A DNA stretch of 64,000 nucleotides from Bifidobacterium moraviense. GTDB taxonomy: Bacteria > Actinomycetota > Actinomycetes > Actinomycetales > Bifidobacteriaceae. Below, one piece after another: positions 47,941 through 56,820 of this stretch. The notes below the pieces were generated by a model. It did not search any database and was not told the origin of the DNA. It saw only the letters and a program-made list of their open reading frames with translations. Position numbers and translations under genes: made by a program. The stretch covers positions 29,100-93,099 of the forward strand of contig NZ_JAAIIH010000010.1 in NCBI RefSeq assembly GCF_012932365.1, in the 5' to 3' direction. The first letter of the stretch is position 1; each line of letters starts with the position of its first letter.

Positions 47941-48123
47941 CGGGATGCACGACGTTCGTGGCAACATTGCGGAACACCTGTGGTCGAATGTGGTCGGGAG
48001 CGCCGATGTGGTCGAATGTGACCTGAGCCGGGGGAGGGACGGCATCCCATGCGTTCGCAAGGTCTTGCGCGTCGCCAATGTCGCCCTCGGCTACATGAGT
48101 GCGTCACGCGGAGCGCCTACTGC

Positions 48124-48223
48124 GTCACGCGGAGCGGACGCTCCCAGTGACGGGTATCGTCGAAAGGTTGGAATTTCAACGTTTTTGGGTTTGATGTCAC
48201 TGGGAGCGTCCGCTCCGCGTGAC
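48124..48223. repeat. 100-bp inverted-repeat element, copy E
   Basis: Exactly 100 bp and in the same orientation as copy D, from which it differs at few positions in the core. The 28-nt arms are perfect reverse complements. Confidence 0.9.
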
Positions 48224-48360
48224 GTGAAGGGCGCTCCCGGTGACGTGCGGGGCGTGTAACGCATGACCGTGTGACGCATGACGCGCGGCAATGGGGCGCA
48301 ACGGCCCGCGTGACGGTAGGGGGCATGCAGTACGGCCCGCGTGACAGTGGGGAACGTGAA

Positions 48361-48408
48361 AAAGGCGCTTCGGGTGACGCGTGTGAGGACGTGCCACCCG
48401 AAGCGCCT
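48361..48408 (-). terminator. Terminator of the amino-acid permease gene
   Basis: A 15-bp perfect stem (48361-48375 with 48394-48408) with an 18-nt loop; on the minus strand it is followed by TTTTT-type bases (AAAAA precedes it on the plus strand). Confidence 0.75.
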
Positions 48409-48439
48409 TGCCGCCAGAGGAAGGGAAGGGCCGTCCGCC

Positions 48440-49894
48440 CTACTTGCGGGCCTGCGTGAGCTGGTATGCGGCGAACAGCACGGCCAGCCAGATCACGCCG
48501 GCGATCACGGCCACGCGGTAGCTGGCGGAGAAGCACATGAGCACCACCACGAGCGCCAGGAACGCGAGCACGACCCACGGGGTGACGCGCGCGAACGGCA
48601 GCTTGAAGTGGATCGCGTCAAGCGCCTCCGCGCCGGACTTGCCGGCCAGCTCGGTGTCTTCGGGCGCCTTGCCCGCAGCCACCACGCGACGGAAGTGCAT
48701 CTCGGTGATCATGATCATCGTCCAGTTGATGATGCCGGCGATCGTGGCGATCGACATCAGGTAGTTGAACGCGAACTCGGGCCACAGGAACACCACGACC
48801 ACGGCCAGCGCGGTGATCACTGCGGACGTGAGCACGCCCGCCACCGGCACGCCGTGCGCGTTGAGCTTGCCCAGATACGCGGGCGCGTTGCCCTGCTTGG
48901 CCAGCGAGTACAGCATGCGCGAGTTCGCGTACAGGCCGGAGTTGTAGACGCTCATCACGGCGGTGAGGCACACGAAGTTGAGGATGCCGGCGGCCGCGTG
49001 TACGCCCACGGAGTCGAAGATCTGCACGAACGGGCTGGATTCGCCGTCGATCGCGTTCCACGGCACCACGGCCATGATCACGCCGAGCGCGCCGATGTAG
49101 AACACGAGGATGCGCCAGATGATGTCGTTGGTGGCGCGGGGGATCGTGGTGCGCGGATCGGCGGTTTCGCCTGCGGTGATGCCGATGAGCTCGGTGCCGC
49201 CGAAGCTGAACATCACCACCACGAGCGCCATGAGCAGACCGGTCCACGAGCCGTCGGACGTCTGCTGCATGAGCCCGTTGGGGAAGAATCCGCCGAGGTC
49301 GAACCAGTTCGCGAACGACGCCTTGGCGCCCGAATCGGTGGGCAGCGCGAACACGATCACGGCAAGGCCGCCGACGATCATCGCGATGACGGCCACGATC
49401 TTGATGATCGCGAACCAGAACTCGAACTCGCCGAACTTCGAGACGCCCAGCAGGTTCGCCAGCGTGATGATCACCAGGAACGCCGCGGCGGACACCCACG
49501 TGGGGATCGCGGGGAACCAGTAGTTCACGAACGAGCCCACCACGGCGAGCTCCACCATGGACACGAGGATGTAGTTGAACCAGTAGTTCCAGCCGGAGAT
49601 GAAGCCGGCGCGCTTGGACCAGTAGCGCGTGGCGTAGTAGCTGAACGCGCCCGCCTTCGGATCCTCCACCGACATCTCGCTCAGGGCGCGCACGATCATG
49701 AAGATCGCGAGGCCGCCGATCAGATAGGCCAGCAGGATGGACGGACCCGCCAGCGCGATCGACTCGCTGGAGCCGTAGAACAGGCCCGTGCCGATCGCGC
49801 CGCCCAGCGCGATGAGCTGGATGTGGCGGTTCTTCAGCGATTTGCGGAGCGTGGCCGGCACCGGCACGTCGTCGGTTTCATGCTTGCTGCTCAT
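48440..49894 (-). CDS. APC-family amino-acid permease
   Basis: A 484-residue amino-acid:cation symporter of the APC superfamily (AAT family) with twelve predicted membrane segments. The substrate-binding loop GGAIGTGLFYGSSESI in TM1 and FGGTELIGITAGET in TM6 are typical. Amino-acid specificity is not readable. The ATG at 49894 follows AAAGAAG, a weak site; the open frame farther upstream runs through the TetR gene and is not used. It lies downstream of the tetR gene on the same strand and is related to the permease at 54976. Confidence 0.92.
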   Translation of the reverse strand: MSSKHETDDVPVPATLRKSLKNRHIQLIALGGAIGTGLFYGSSESIALAGPSILLAYLIGGLAIFMIVRALSEMSVEDPKAGAFSYYATRYWSKRAGFISGWNYWFNYILVSMVELAVVGSFVNYWFPAIPTWVSAAAFLVIITLANLLGVSKFGEFEFWFAIIKIVAVIAMIVGGLAVIVFALPTDSGAKASFANWFDLGGFFPNGLMQQTSDGSWTGLLMALVVVMFSFGGTELIGITAGETADPRTTIPRATNDIIWRILVFYIGALGVIMAVVPWNAIDGESSPFVQIFDSVGVHAAAGILNFVCLTAVMSVYNSGLYANSRMLYSLAKQGNAPAYLGKLNAHGVPVAGVLTSAVITALAVVVVFLWPEFAFNYLMSIATIAGIINWTMIMITEMHFRRVVAAGKAPEDTELAGKSGAEALDAIHFKLPFARVTPWVVLAFLALVVVLMCFSASYRVAVIAGVIWLAVLFAAYQLTQARK

Positions 49895-50022
49895 GTGTTC
49901 TTCTTTCTTCGTCTTCCGGTGCGCACAGGCGGACGGCCGGCGATCGGGTCGTCGGCGGATCGCCGCCGATGCGCGCAACAGAGGCATTGTACGGCCGGCG
50001 CGTGCGGCGCGTGCGTCAGTGC

Positions 50023-50637
50023 TCAATGTGCGGCGGATGCGGCGGGTGCGGCGGCGGACGCGGTGAGGGGAATGATGGTCGGCAGGGCCATCGTGAAGAT
50101 CGTGTGGGCCACCGCTTCGGGCGGGTCGCCGAGATCGGTGTCCATCCAGTGACGGATCAGCCCGATGCTGCCGGAGACGACGAAATGCATGCGGCGATCG
50201 GCTTCGCTGTCGCCGAGCGAGCCGGCGCCCATGCGTTCGGCGATCACGCTGCGCCCATAGACGAGCCCGAGCAGCCGCTCCGGGAAATCGATGCCTGCCT
50301 TCTGACTCATGAGCACCTGCAGGTGACGGCGGTTGTCGGCTATGTAGCGGCAGATGCGCGCGATGTCGTCTTCGATGGCACTTGGATCGGGCCTGGCGGT
50401 GATGCGGTCGAGCGCTCCCGTGACCCATGCCATCGTGTCGTCTTCGATGTCCTGCAGCAGGTCCGCGATGGCATCGTAGTGCGCGTAGAACGTGGATCGG
50501 TTCACGTCGGCGCGTTCGCACAGGGCCGTGACGCTGATGGAGGACAGCGGATGGTCGCGCAACAGGTCGATGAGCGCGTCGCTCATGGCTTGGCGCGTGT
50601 AGCGGGTGCGGCGGCTTTCGGTGAGTGCCTTGGCCAT
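50023..50637 (-). CDS. TetR-family transcriptional regulator
   Basis: A 204-residue repressor with an N-terminal helix-turn-helix (SSISVTALCERADVNRSTFYAHY) and a helical ligand-binding domain of unknown specificity; the C-terminal tail is Ala-rich. AAAGGAC lies 6 nt before ATG 50637. It is divergent from the ABC ATPase gene at 50779, with two operator-like palindromes between them, so it most likely represses that ABC transporter and itself. Confidence 0.92.
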   Translation of the reverse strand: MAKALTESRRTRYTRQAMSDALIDLLRDHPLSSISVTALCERADVNRSTFYAHYDAIADLLQDIEDDTMAWVTGALDRITARPDPSAIEDDIARICRYIADNRRHLQVLMSQKAGIDFPERLLGLVYGRSVIAERMGAGSLGDSEADRRMHFVVSGSIGLIRHWMDTDLGDPPEAVAHTIFTMALPTIIPLTASAAAPAASAAH

Positions 50638-50698
50638 GGGGTGTCCTTTCGCGTGCGGCGGGCATCACGTCGGATGCGGCGCAAACCCACATTCTCGA

Positions 50699-50736
50699 AA
50701 CCGACTGTTGGTTGCGAAACCGACAGAGTGTTGGTT
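50699..50736. promoter_or_regulatory. Two TetR-type operators between tetR and the ABC genes
   Basis: AACCGACTGTTGGTT (50699-50713) and AACCGACAGAGTGTTGGTT (50718-50736) are each near-palindromic with half-sites AACCGAC and GTTGGTT. They overlap the divergent promoter region. Confidence 0.7.
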
Positions 50737-50778
50737 CACTGAAATCGTAGCAGCGGTACGGCAGGCGGGAGGCGCGCG

Positions 50779-51480
50779 GTGGCGTATATCGAGTTCGACC
50801 ACGTGGTCAAGGAGTATCCGTCCGGCGCCGCGCCGATCCGCGCGCTGGACGATGCGAGCTTCACCGCCGATCAGGGGCATCTCACGATCATCCTGGGGCA
50901 ATCCGGCGCCGGCAAGACCACGGCGCTCAACATTCTGGGCGGCATGGACACGGCCACGTCCGGGCGCGTGATCGTGGGCGGGCGCGACGTGACGGGGCTG
51001 CGCAAGCGCGATCTGGTGGCCTACCGCCGCACGGACGTGGGATTCGTGTTCCAGTTCTACAACCTCGTGCCCAACCTCACCGCGCTGGAGAACGTGGAAC
51101 TGGCCAGCCAGATCTGCCCAGACCATTTCGACCCGGCGGAGACGCTCGCCAAGGTGGGACTCGCCGACCGCATGGACAACTTCCCGGCGCAGCTGAGCGG
51201 CGGCGAGCAGCAGCGCGTGTCCATCGCGCGCGCCCTGGCGAAGAAACCGAAGCTGCTGCTGTGCGACGAGCCGACCGGCGCGCTCGACTACGAGACCGGC
51301 AAGGACGTGCTGCGCCTGCTGCAGAACGTGGCGCGCGAACAGGGCATGACGGTGATGATCATCACGCACAACTCGGCGATCGCGCCGATGGCCGACCGCG
51401 TGGTCCGCTTCCGCTCGGGGCGCGTGACGGCGCAGGAGGACAACGCGGCGCCGGTGCCGGTGGCGGACATCGAGTGGTGA
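50779..51480 (+). CDS. ABC transporter ATP-binding protein (LolD/MacB type)
   Basis: A 233-residue ATPase of the class that powers FtsX-type permeases. Walker [10 protein letters not shown] (about 39-47), signature LSGGEQQRV, Walker [13 protein letters not shown] and the H-loop His in IITHN are all intact. The start is GTG 50779, with GGGAGG 6 nt upstream. It is followed after 103 bp by the permease gene and both are probably repressed by the neighbouring TetR. Confidence 0.94.
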   Translation: MAYIEFDHVVKEYPSGAAPIRALDDASFTADQGHLTIILGQSGAGKTTALNILGGMDTATSGRVIVGGRDVTGLRKRDLVAYRRTDVGFVFQFYNLVPNLTALENVELASQICPDHFDPAETLAKVGLADRMDNFPAQLSGGEQQRVSIARALAKKPKLLLCDEPTGALDYETGKDVLRLLQNVAREQGMTVMIITHNSAIAPMADRVVRFRSGRVTAQEDNAAPVPVADIEW

Positions 51481-51583
51481 ACGCACGCCGCGGCGATCGG
51501 CGCGGAGAACGACGGCAGCCGAGCGGCGGCACGAAGAACAACACAGACATGACGGACAGGCGGCGCGGGAAAGGAGGCCGACG

Positions 51584-54500
51584 ATGAACCGGGCGATGCT
51601 CAGGGACATGCTGCGCGGATGGCTGCGCGCGTGGAAGCGGTTCGCGTCGATCGCGATGATCTCCCTGCTCGGCGTGGCCGTGCTCACCGGCATCTATGCC
51701 GGCTGCCGCGACACGTTCCTGGCCGCCGACCGCTTCTACGACGCGCAAGGCCTCATGGACATTCAGGTGCTTTCCACGCTGGGCCTCGACGATGGCGACG
51801 TGGAGGCGCTGCGCGCGGTGGAGGGCGTGCGGACCGTGCAGCCGGAGCGCTCGCAGAACGTGACCGTGCGCGTGGGCGGCTCGCAGAAGCGCGCGACGAT
51901 CGGCGAGCTCGGCGCGGAGGGGCTGAACATGCCACGGCTCGAGAGCGGGCGCATGCCGTCCGCGGCCGGCGAGGTGGCCGTGACGGACAAGTTCATCAAG
52001 GACAGCGGGCTGGGGATCGGCGACGCGATCGTCGCGACGCCGGACGACGCGGACGACGATGCCGATGCCGAGGACTCCGCCGACGCAGCCGATGCCGCCG
52101 ATGACGCGGACGGCGTCGGCTCCACGCCGCGCTTCCCGACCGACCTCGTCATCGTGGGCGTGGTGCTCGACCCCGCCGATCTGAGCAACCCCTACGGCTA
52201 CGCGGGCAAGAACTTCCGCAACAACGCCGCCAGCGACTATGCCTTCTTCGCGTCGTCCGACGGCGTGACCGGCGCCACGTACACCTCGATCAGCCTCACC
52301 GTGGACGGCGCCGCTGCGCTGGACACGTTCTCCGACCGCTACGACGCCACCGTGAAGGCCGTGGCCGACCGCATCCGCGACACCGTGCAGACCGACCGGC
52401 AGGAGGCGCGTCGGCAGACGCTCGTGGACGCGGCGCAGCGCAGGCTCGACGACGCCAAGGCCGACGCCTACGCGCAGCTCGACGACGCGGCCGCGCAGCT
52501 CGACGCCAGCCAGACCGAGCTGGACGCCAACCGCCGGACGCTCGCCGATTCGCGCGCGCAGCTGGAATCCAGACAGGCCGAACTGCGGGACGGCGAGCGG
52601 CAGATCGCCTCCGGCCGCACGCAGATCAGGGACGGGCGCGATCGGATCGCGGACGGACGACGTCAGCTCGATGCCGCGCGCGAGCAGCTGAACGCCGGCA
52701 AGGCGCAGCTCGCCGACGCCCGCGCGCAGCTGGATGCCGGCAGGGCGCAGCTCGCTCAGGCCCGCGCGCGAATCGAGGAGCAGCTCGCGCAGCTCGCGCA
52801 GGCCACGCAGACCACGCAGGCCGCACAGGACGACTCCGCCGCGGACGCCCTGCGCGCCCAGCTCGACGCGATCGCGCAGCAGGAGACCGCGCTGGACGCG
52901 CAGGACGCCCAGCTGACCGCCAAGGAGCAGGAGACACAGACGGCGGAACGGCAACTGGACGCGCAGCAGGCCGCGCTCGACGAGCAGTCCGCCGAACTCG
53001 AACGCCGGTCGGCCGAGCTCGAATCCCAGGCCGCCCGGCTCGCCGACGGCAGGCACCAGATCGAGGACGGGCTGCGGCAGGTCGCGGACGGCGAGACCCA
53101 GCTCGCCGAGGGACAGGGCAAGCTGGACGAGGCGCGCGCCGAGCTCGCCTCCAGACGCACGGACGCGGACGCCGAATTCGCCAGACGACAGCAACAGATC
53201 GCCGACATCGCGCAGGCGCGCTGGTACGTGCAGACGCGCAGCAGCATCGGCGGCTTCAACGCGCTCGACTCCGACCTGAGCTCGATCGAGTCGATCGGAC
53301 GCGCGTTCCCCGTGGTGTTCCTGCTCGTGGCCGCGCTCATGAGCCTGACCGCCATGACGCGCATGGTGGAGGAGGACCGCGGGCTGATCGGCACCTATCT
53401 GGGGCTCGGCTACGGCGGCGCGGCGGTGGCGCAGCGCTACCTGCTGTTCGCGCTGCTGGCGTGCCTGATCGGCGGCGGACTCGGCCTGCTGGTGGGGTTC
53501 CTGGGCATTCCGGCGTTCCTGCGGCTGGTGATCGACGAGATGTACATGGTGCCGGACGTGCGCCTCGAATACGACTGGGGCATGGGCTCGTTCGGCGTCG
53601 CGCTGTTCGTGGCGGGCGTGCTCGGCGCCACGCTGGCGGCGTGCGCGGGGGAGATGCGCCAGACCCCGGCCGCGCTGATGCGTCCCAGGGCGCCCCGCGC
53701 CGGCGCGCGCATCCTGCTCGAGCGCGTGCGTCCGGTGTGGCGGCGGCTGAGCTTCCTCAACAAGGTGACGGTGCGCAACATCTTCCGTTTCAAGTCGCGG
53801 CTGATCATGACCGTGCTGGGTGTGGCGGGGTGTACGGCGCTCATCGTGTGCGGGCTGGCGATCAACGACACCGTGGCCACGCTGGGGCCGCGGCAGTACG
53901 AGGACCTGTACCGCTACGACGCGCTCGTCGTCTCCGGCGACGACACGGCCGACGCGATGTTCCGGCGTCTCGCGGACGACGGTCGCGCCACGGAGACGCT
54001 GCGCGTGCGGATCGAAAGCGGCGAGATCACCAACGACGCCGGCGCGAGCGGGGCGATCCAGCTCGTGGTGGTGCCGGACGCGGACGCCGGACGGCTGGGC
54101 GACATGGTGACGCTCGCGCGCGCGGAGGGCGACCGCGGGACGGTTTCGCTGGGCGACGACGCCGTCGGCGCCGACGGCGTGATCGCGGAGCAGTCGGCCG
54201 TCAACGCGCTCGGCATCCGCGACGGGCAGACCGTCACCGTGGCGGACGGGCAGGGGCGTCGCGCGCAGACCACCGTGACGGCGGTGACGCGCAACCTCAT
54301 CGGATCGAACGTCTACATGCGCGAGTCGCTGTACCGCAGCCTGCTGGGCGGCGCGCCGGGCGGCACATCGGACGCCGCGTCGTCGGCCGTCACGCCCAAC
54401 GCCGCGTTCGCCACACTCTCCGGCGACGCCGACGCCCGCATCGCCTACGTCGCCGCGCTCGAGGAGGACCCGGACGTGCTGCGCGCCATGAGCTGCGACG

Positions 54501-54931
54501 ACATGGAACGCAACTTCAGCTTCGACCTCATGGGCGCGGTGGTGGCGCTCATCACGCTGCTCGCCGGACTGCTGGCCGTGGTGGTGCTCTTCACGCTCGC
54601 CAGCACCAACGTGTCCGAGCGCGTGCGCGAGATGGCCACGCTCAAGGTGCTCGGGTTCTTCGACCGCGAGGTGCACCTGTACGTGAACAAGGAGATGACC
54701 GCGCTCACGCTCATGGGCATCGCGGCGGGACTGCCGCTGGGGCGCGTGGTGGGCGGGCTGCTCACGGCGGCGATCGACATGTCCGGACTGTACTTCGAGG
54801 TGGAGGTGAGGCCGTCGAGCTACGCGATCGCCGCGGCGGCCACGCTGGCGTTCTCGATGCTGGTGCAGCTGCTCGCCAATCCGGCGCTCGACCGCATCGA
54901 CCCGGTCAGCTCGCTCAAGTCGGTGGAGTAG
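51584..54931 (+). CDS. FtsX-type ABC permease with a long extracellular coiled coil
   Basis: A 1115-residue permease. One membrane segment near residues 20-40, an extracytoplasmic domain containing an acidic low-complexity stretch (about 155-180), then a coiled coil of about 280 residues (267-545) rich in Gln/Ala/Leu/Asp with repeated QLDA, and then two FtsX permease domains (about 572-700 and 980-1105) with the usual membrane segments. This architecture fits ABC exporters with periplasmic/extracellular stalks. Substrate unknown; antimicrobial-peptide export or defence is possible. AAAGGAGG lies 6 nt before the ATG. Confidence 0.88.
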   Translation: MNRAMLRDMLRGWLRAWKRFASIAMISLLGVAVLTGIYAGCRDTFLAADRFYDAQGLMDIQVLSTLGLDDGDVEALRAVEGVRTVQPERSQNVTVRVGGSQKRATIGELGAEGLNMPRLESGRMPSAAGEVAVTDKFIKDSGLGIGDAIVATPDDADDDADAEDSADAADAADDADGVGSTPRFPTDLVIVGVVLDPADLSNPYGYAGKNFRNNAASDYAFFASSDGVTGATYTSISLTVDGAAALDTFSDRYDATVKAVADRIRDTVQTDRQEARRQTLVDAAQRRLDDAKADAYAQLDDAAAQLDASQTELDANRRTLADSRAQLESRQAELRDGERQIASGRTQIRDGRDRIADGRRQLDAAREQLNAGKAQLADARAQLDAGRAQLAQARARIEEQLAQLAQATQTTQAAQDDSAADALRAQLDAIAQQETALDAQDAQLTAKEQETQTAERQLDAQQAALDEQSAELERRSAELESQAARLADGRHQIEDGLRQVADGETQLAEGQGKLDEARAELASRRTDADAEFARRQQQIADIAQARWYVQTRSSIGGFNALDSDLSSIESIGRAFPVVFLLVAALMSLTAMTRMVEEDRGLIGTYLGLGYGGAAVAQRYLLFALLACLIGGGLGLLVGFLGIPAFLRLVIDEMYMVPDVRLEYDWGMGSFGVALFVAGVLGATLAACAGEMRQTPAALMRPRAPRAGARILLERVRPVWRRLSFLNKVTVRNIFRFKSRLIMTVLGVAGCTALIVCGLAINDTVATLGPRQYEDLYRYDALVVSGDDTADAMFRRLADDGRATETLRVRIESGEITNDAGASGAIQLVVVPDADAGRLGDMVTLARAEGDRGTVSLGDDAVGADGVIAEQSAVNALGIRDGQTVTVADGQGRRAQTTVTAVTRNLIGSNVYMRESLYRSLLGGAPGGTSDAASSAVTPNAAFATLSGDADARIAYVAALEEDPDVLRAMSCDDMERNFSFDLMGAVVALITLLAGLLAVVVLFTLASTNVSERVREMATLKVLGFFDREVHLYVNKEMTALTLMGIAAGLPLGRVVGGLLTAAIDMSGLYFEVEVRPSSYAIAAAATLAFSMLVQLLANPALDRIDPVSSLKSVE

Positions 54932-54961
54932 CGCGGAAACATCGCGCGGCATACGCCCGGT

Positions 54962-54967
54962 TACAAT
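54962..54967 (+). promoter_or_regulatory. Leaderless -10 box for the permease at 54976
   Basis: TACAAT (a near-consensus -10) lies 8 nt before ATG 54976 and 31 bp after the ABC permease stop codon. Confidence 0.5.
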
Positions 54968-54975
54968 GACCAACT

Positions 54976-56466
54976 ATGTCTCAGACGAAAGCTTCCGATT
55001 CCGCGGCATCCGGCGTGGGCGCGCCCGACGACGCGGCCAACCAGATGGCCCGCGGCCTCAACAACCGCCATGTGCAGTTCATCGCCATCGGCGGCACGAT
55101 CGGCACCGGCCTGTTCCTCGGCTCCGGCAAGTCGATCAGCCTCACGGGCCCGTCCATCGTGTTCGTGTACATCGCGGTGGGCGCGATCATGTTCCTGCTC
55201 ATGCGCGCCATCGGCGAGATGATGTACAAGGACCCGAGCCAGCACACGTTCATCAACTTCATCACCAAGTACCTCGGCAGGGGCTGGGGGCACTTCGCCG
55301 GATGGACGTACTGGCTGGCGCTCGTGCTGCTCGGCATGACCGAGATCACCGCCGTGTCCACGTACTTCGTGACGTTCTTCGACACGTTCGGCATCGACCT
55401 CACCGCGTGGAAATGGCTCATCGAGCTGTGCTTCCTCGTGGTGCTCACGTCCGTGAACCTCATCGCCGTCAAGGTGTTCGGCGAGGTGGAGTTCTGGTTC
55501 TCGATGATCAAGATCACGCTGATCGTGGCGATGATCGTCACCGCGGTGGTGATGGTGGTGATCGGATACCACTATCCGTCCGTGAGGATCCAGGGCATGG
55601 ACCAGGTGGGACCGGCCGGGCAGGCGGGGCTCGCCAACATCACGGACGGCTTCTCCATCGCGCCGAACGGGTGGATGGCGTTCCTCATGAGCTTCCAGAT
55701 GGTGTTCTTCGCCTACCAGCTCATCGAGTTCGTGGGCGTGACCGTCTCCGAGACCGAGAACCCGCGGCAGGTGCTGCCCAAGGCCGTCAACGAGCTCATC
55801 GTGCGCGTGCTCGTGTTCTACGTGGGCGCGCTGCTGGCGATCATGCTCATCGTGCCGTGGCGCACGTTCCAGCCGAACGCGGACGGCTCCTTCGCGTCCC
55901 CGTTCATCATGGTGTTCCAGTATGCGGGCCTCAACTGGGCGAGCGCGCTCGTGTTCTTCGTGGTGATCACCGCCGCGTCGTCCGCGCTCAACTCGCTGCT
56001 GTATTCGGCCGGACGCCACCTGTTCCAGCTCACGGGGGAGTCGAGCAACCCGCGCGTGCGGCGGATCGCCACCGTGTCCGAGCACAAGGTGCCGGCGCGC
56101 GCGATCCTCATCTCCGCCGGCCTTGTGGTGCTTTCGCCGATCATCAACGCGTTCCCGAAGGTCTCCAGCCTGTTCGTGCTGTTCGCGTCCGCGTCCTCCG
56201 CGGTGTTCATCTTCATCTACATCCTCACGATGCTGGCGCACCGCCGCTACCGCGAGTCGCCGGACTTCATGCCCGACGGCTTCGTGATGCCGGCGTGGAA
56301 GGTGACGAACACGCTGGCGCTGGCGTTCTTCGTGTTCATCTACTGCACGCTGTTCCTGGCGGCCGACACGCGCGGTTCCGCGACGGCCGGTCTGGTGTGG
56401 CTGGCGGCGTTCGGCGGGTACTGCCTGCTGCGCGAGCGGCGGAAGGCGCGGCCGGCCCGCGCGTGA
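54976..56466 (+). CDS. APC-family amino-acid permease (AAT type)
   Basis: A 496-residue amino-acid permease with twelve predicted membrane segments. TM1 has GGTIGTGLFLGSGKSI and TM6 has EFVGVTVSETENPRQVLP, typical of the AAT family (aromatic/basic amino acid or GABA permeases). It is related to the permease at 48440 but clearly different. Specificity is unknown. Initiation is probably leaderless from TACAAT at 54962. A strong terminator follows at 56529. Confidence 0.93.
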   Translation: MSQTKASDSAASGVGAPDDAANQMARGLNNRHVQFIAIGGTIGTGLFLGSGKSISLTGPSIVFVYIAVGAIMFLLMRAIGEMMYKDPSQHTFINFITKYLGRGWGHFAGWTYWLALVLLGMTEITAVSTYFVTFFDTFGIDLTAWKWLIELCFLVVLTSVNLIAVKVFGEVEFWFSMIKITLIVAMIVTAVVMVVIGYHYPSVRIQGMDQVGPAGQAGLANITDGFSIAPNGWMAFLMSFQMVFFAYQLIEFVGVTVSETENPRQVLPKAVNELIVRVLVFYVGALLAIMLIVPWRTFQPNADGSFASPFIMVFQYAGLNWASALVFFVVITAASSALNSLLYSAGRHLFQLTGESSNPRVRRIATVSEHKVPARAILISAGLVVLSPIINAFPKVSSLFVLFASASSAVFIFIYILTMLAHRRYRESPDFMPDGFVMPAWKVTNTLALAFFVFIYCTLFLAADTRGSATAGLVWLAAFGGYCLLRERRKARPARA

Positions 56467-56528
56467 CGCATCGCGTGGCGCGGCGTGACGCGGCACGCCG
56501 CTGATCGAGCTGATCGGTCTGATCGAAT

Positions 56529-56567
56529 GGGGCACTCAGAAGTCGGGTTCCGACTTCTGAGTGCCCC
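56529..56567 (+). terminator. Terminator, and CACTCAGAA hairpin copy 3
   Basis: A perfect 18-bp stem (56529-56546 with 56550-56567) with a 3-nt loop, 62 bp after the permease stop codon. It contains the CACTCAGAAG sequence of the repeat at 29527. Confidence 0.75.
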
Positions 56568-56679
56568 TTCTCGCAGGAGGCGGCGTCTCCGCGGTTCGGG
56601 CGGGCGTGAAGATCGGCGGAATTCCGCCGATTGTCGGGGTGGCGTGGATCGGTGCGCGGGGGCGTCTTCCCGGGGCACA

Positions 56680-56710
56680 CACTCAGAACTCGGGTCCCTT
56701 GTGCTGAGTG
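56680..56710. repeat. CACTCAG hairpin, copy 4
   Basis: CACTCAG pairs with CTGAGTG around a loop containing CGGGTCCC. It is 147 bp after copy 3, similar to the 135 bp between copies 1 and 2. Confidence 0.65.
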
Positions 56711-56744
56711 CATGAAAAAAATGACCCTTTTTGACGGAAAGTGT

Positions 56745-56772
56745 TCAAACCTGATCGAAAGTGCGTGTATCA
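56745..56772 (+). promoter_or_regulatory. uidA promoter
   Basis: TTCAAA and TATCAT are separated by about 18 bp, some 50 nt before ATG 56821. GAAAGTG occurs twice in the same region at about 20-bp spacing and may be an activator or repressor site. Confidence 0.45.
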
Positions 56773-56820
56773 TGGTGCGTACAGAGACAATGCTGTCGAG
56801 GAAGTGGAAGGAAACGCACG

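Larger units (their letters stand above)
47929..48360. other. Gene-free stretch with 100-bp element E
   Basis: No gene is supported. It holds the leaderless promoter of the nuclease-fold gene, element copy E, and arm fragments such as GTGACGTGCGGGGCGTG. Confidence 0.65.

Noticed and set aside
13115..48223. The 100-bp elements as a CRISPR array
   Set aside because: Copies are far apart and in different gaps, there are no regular spacers, and no cas genes are present.
51362..54973. A 1203-residue open frame on the minus strand opposite the ABC permease
   Set aside because: A composition artefact for the same reason; the permease strand has motifs, membrane segments and a ribosome binding site.
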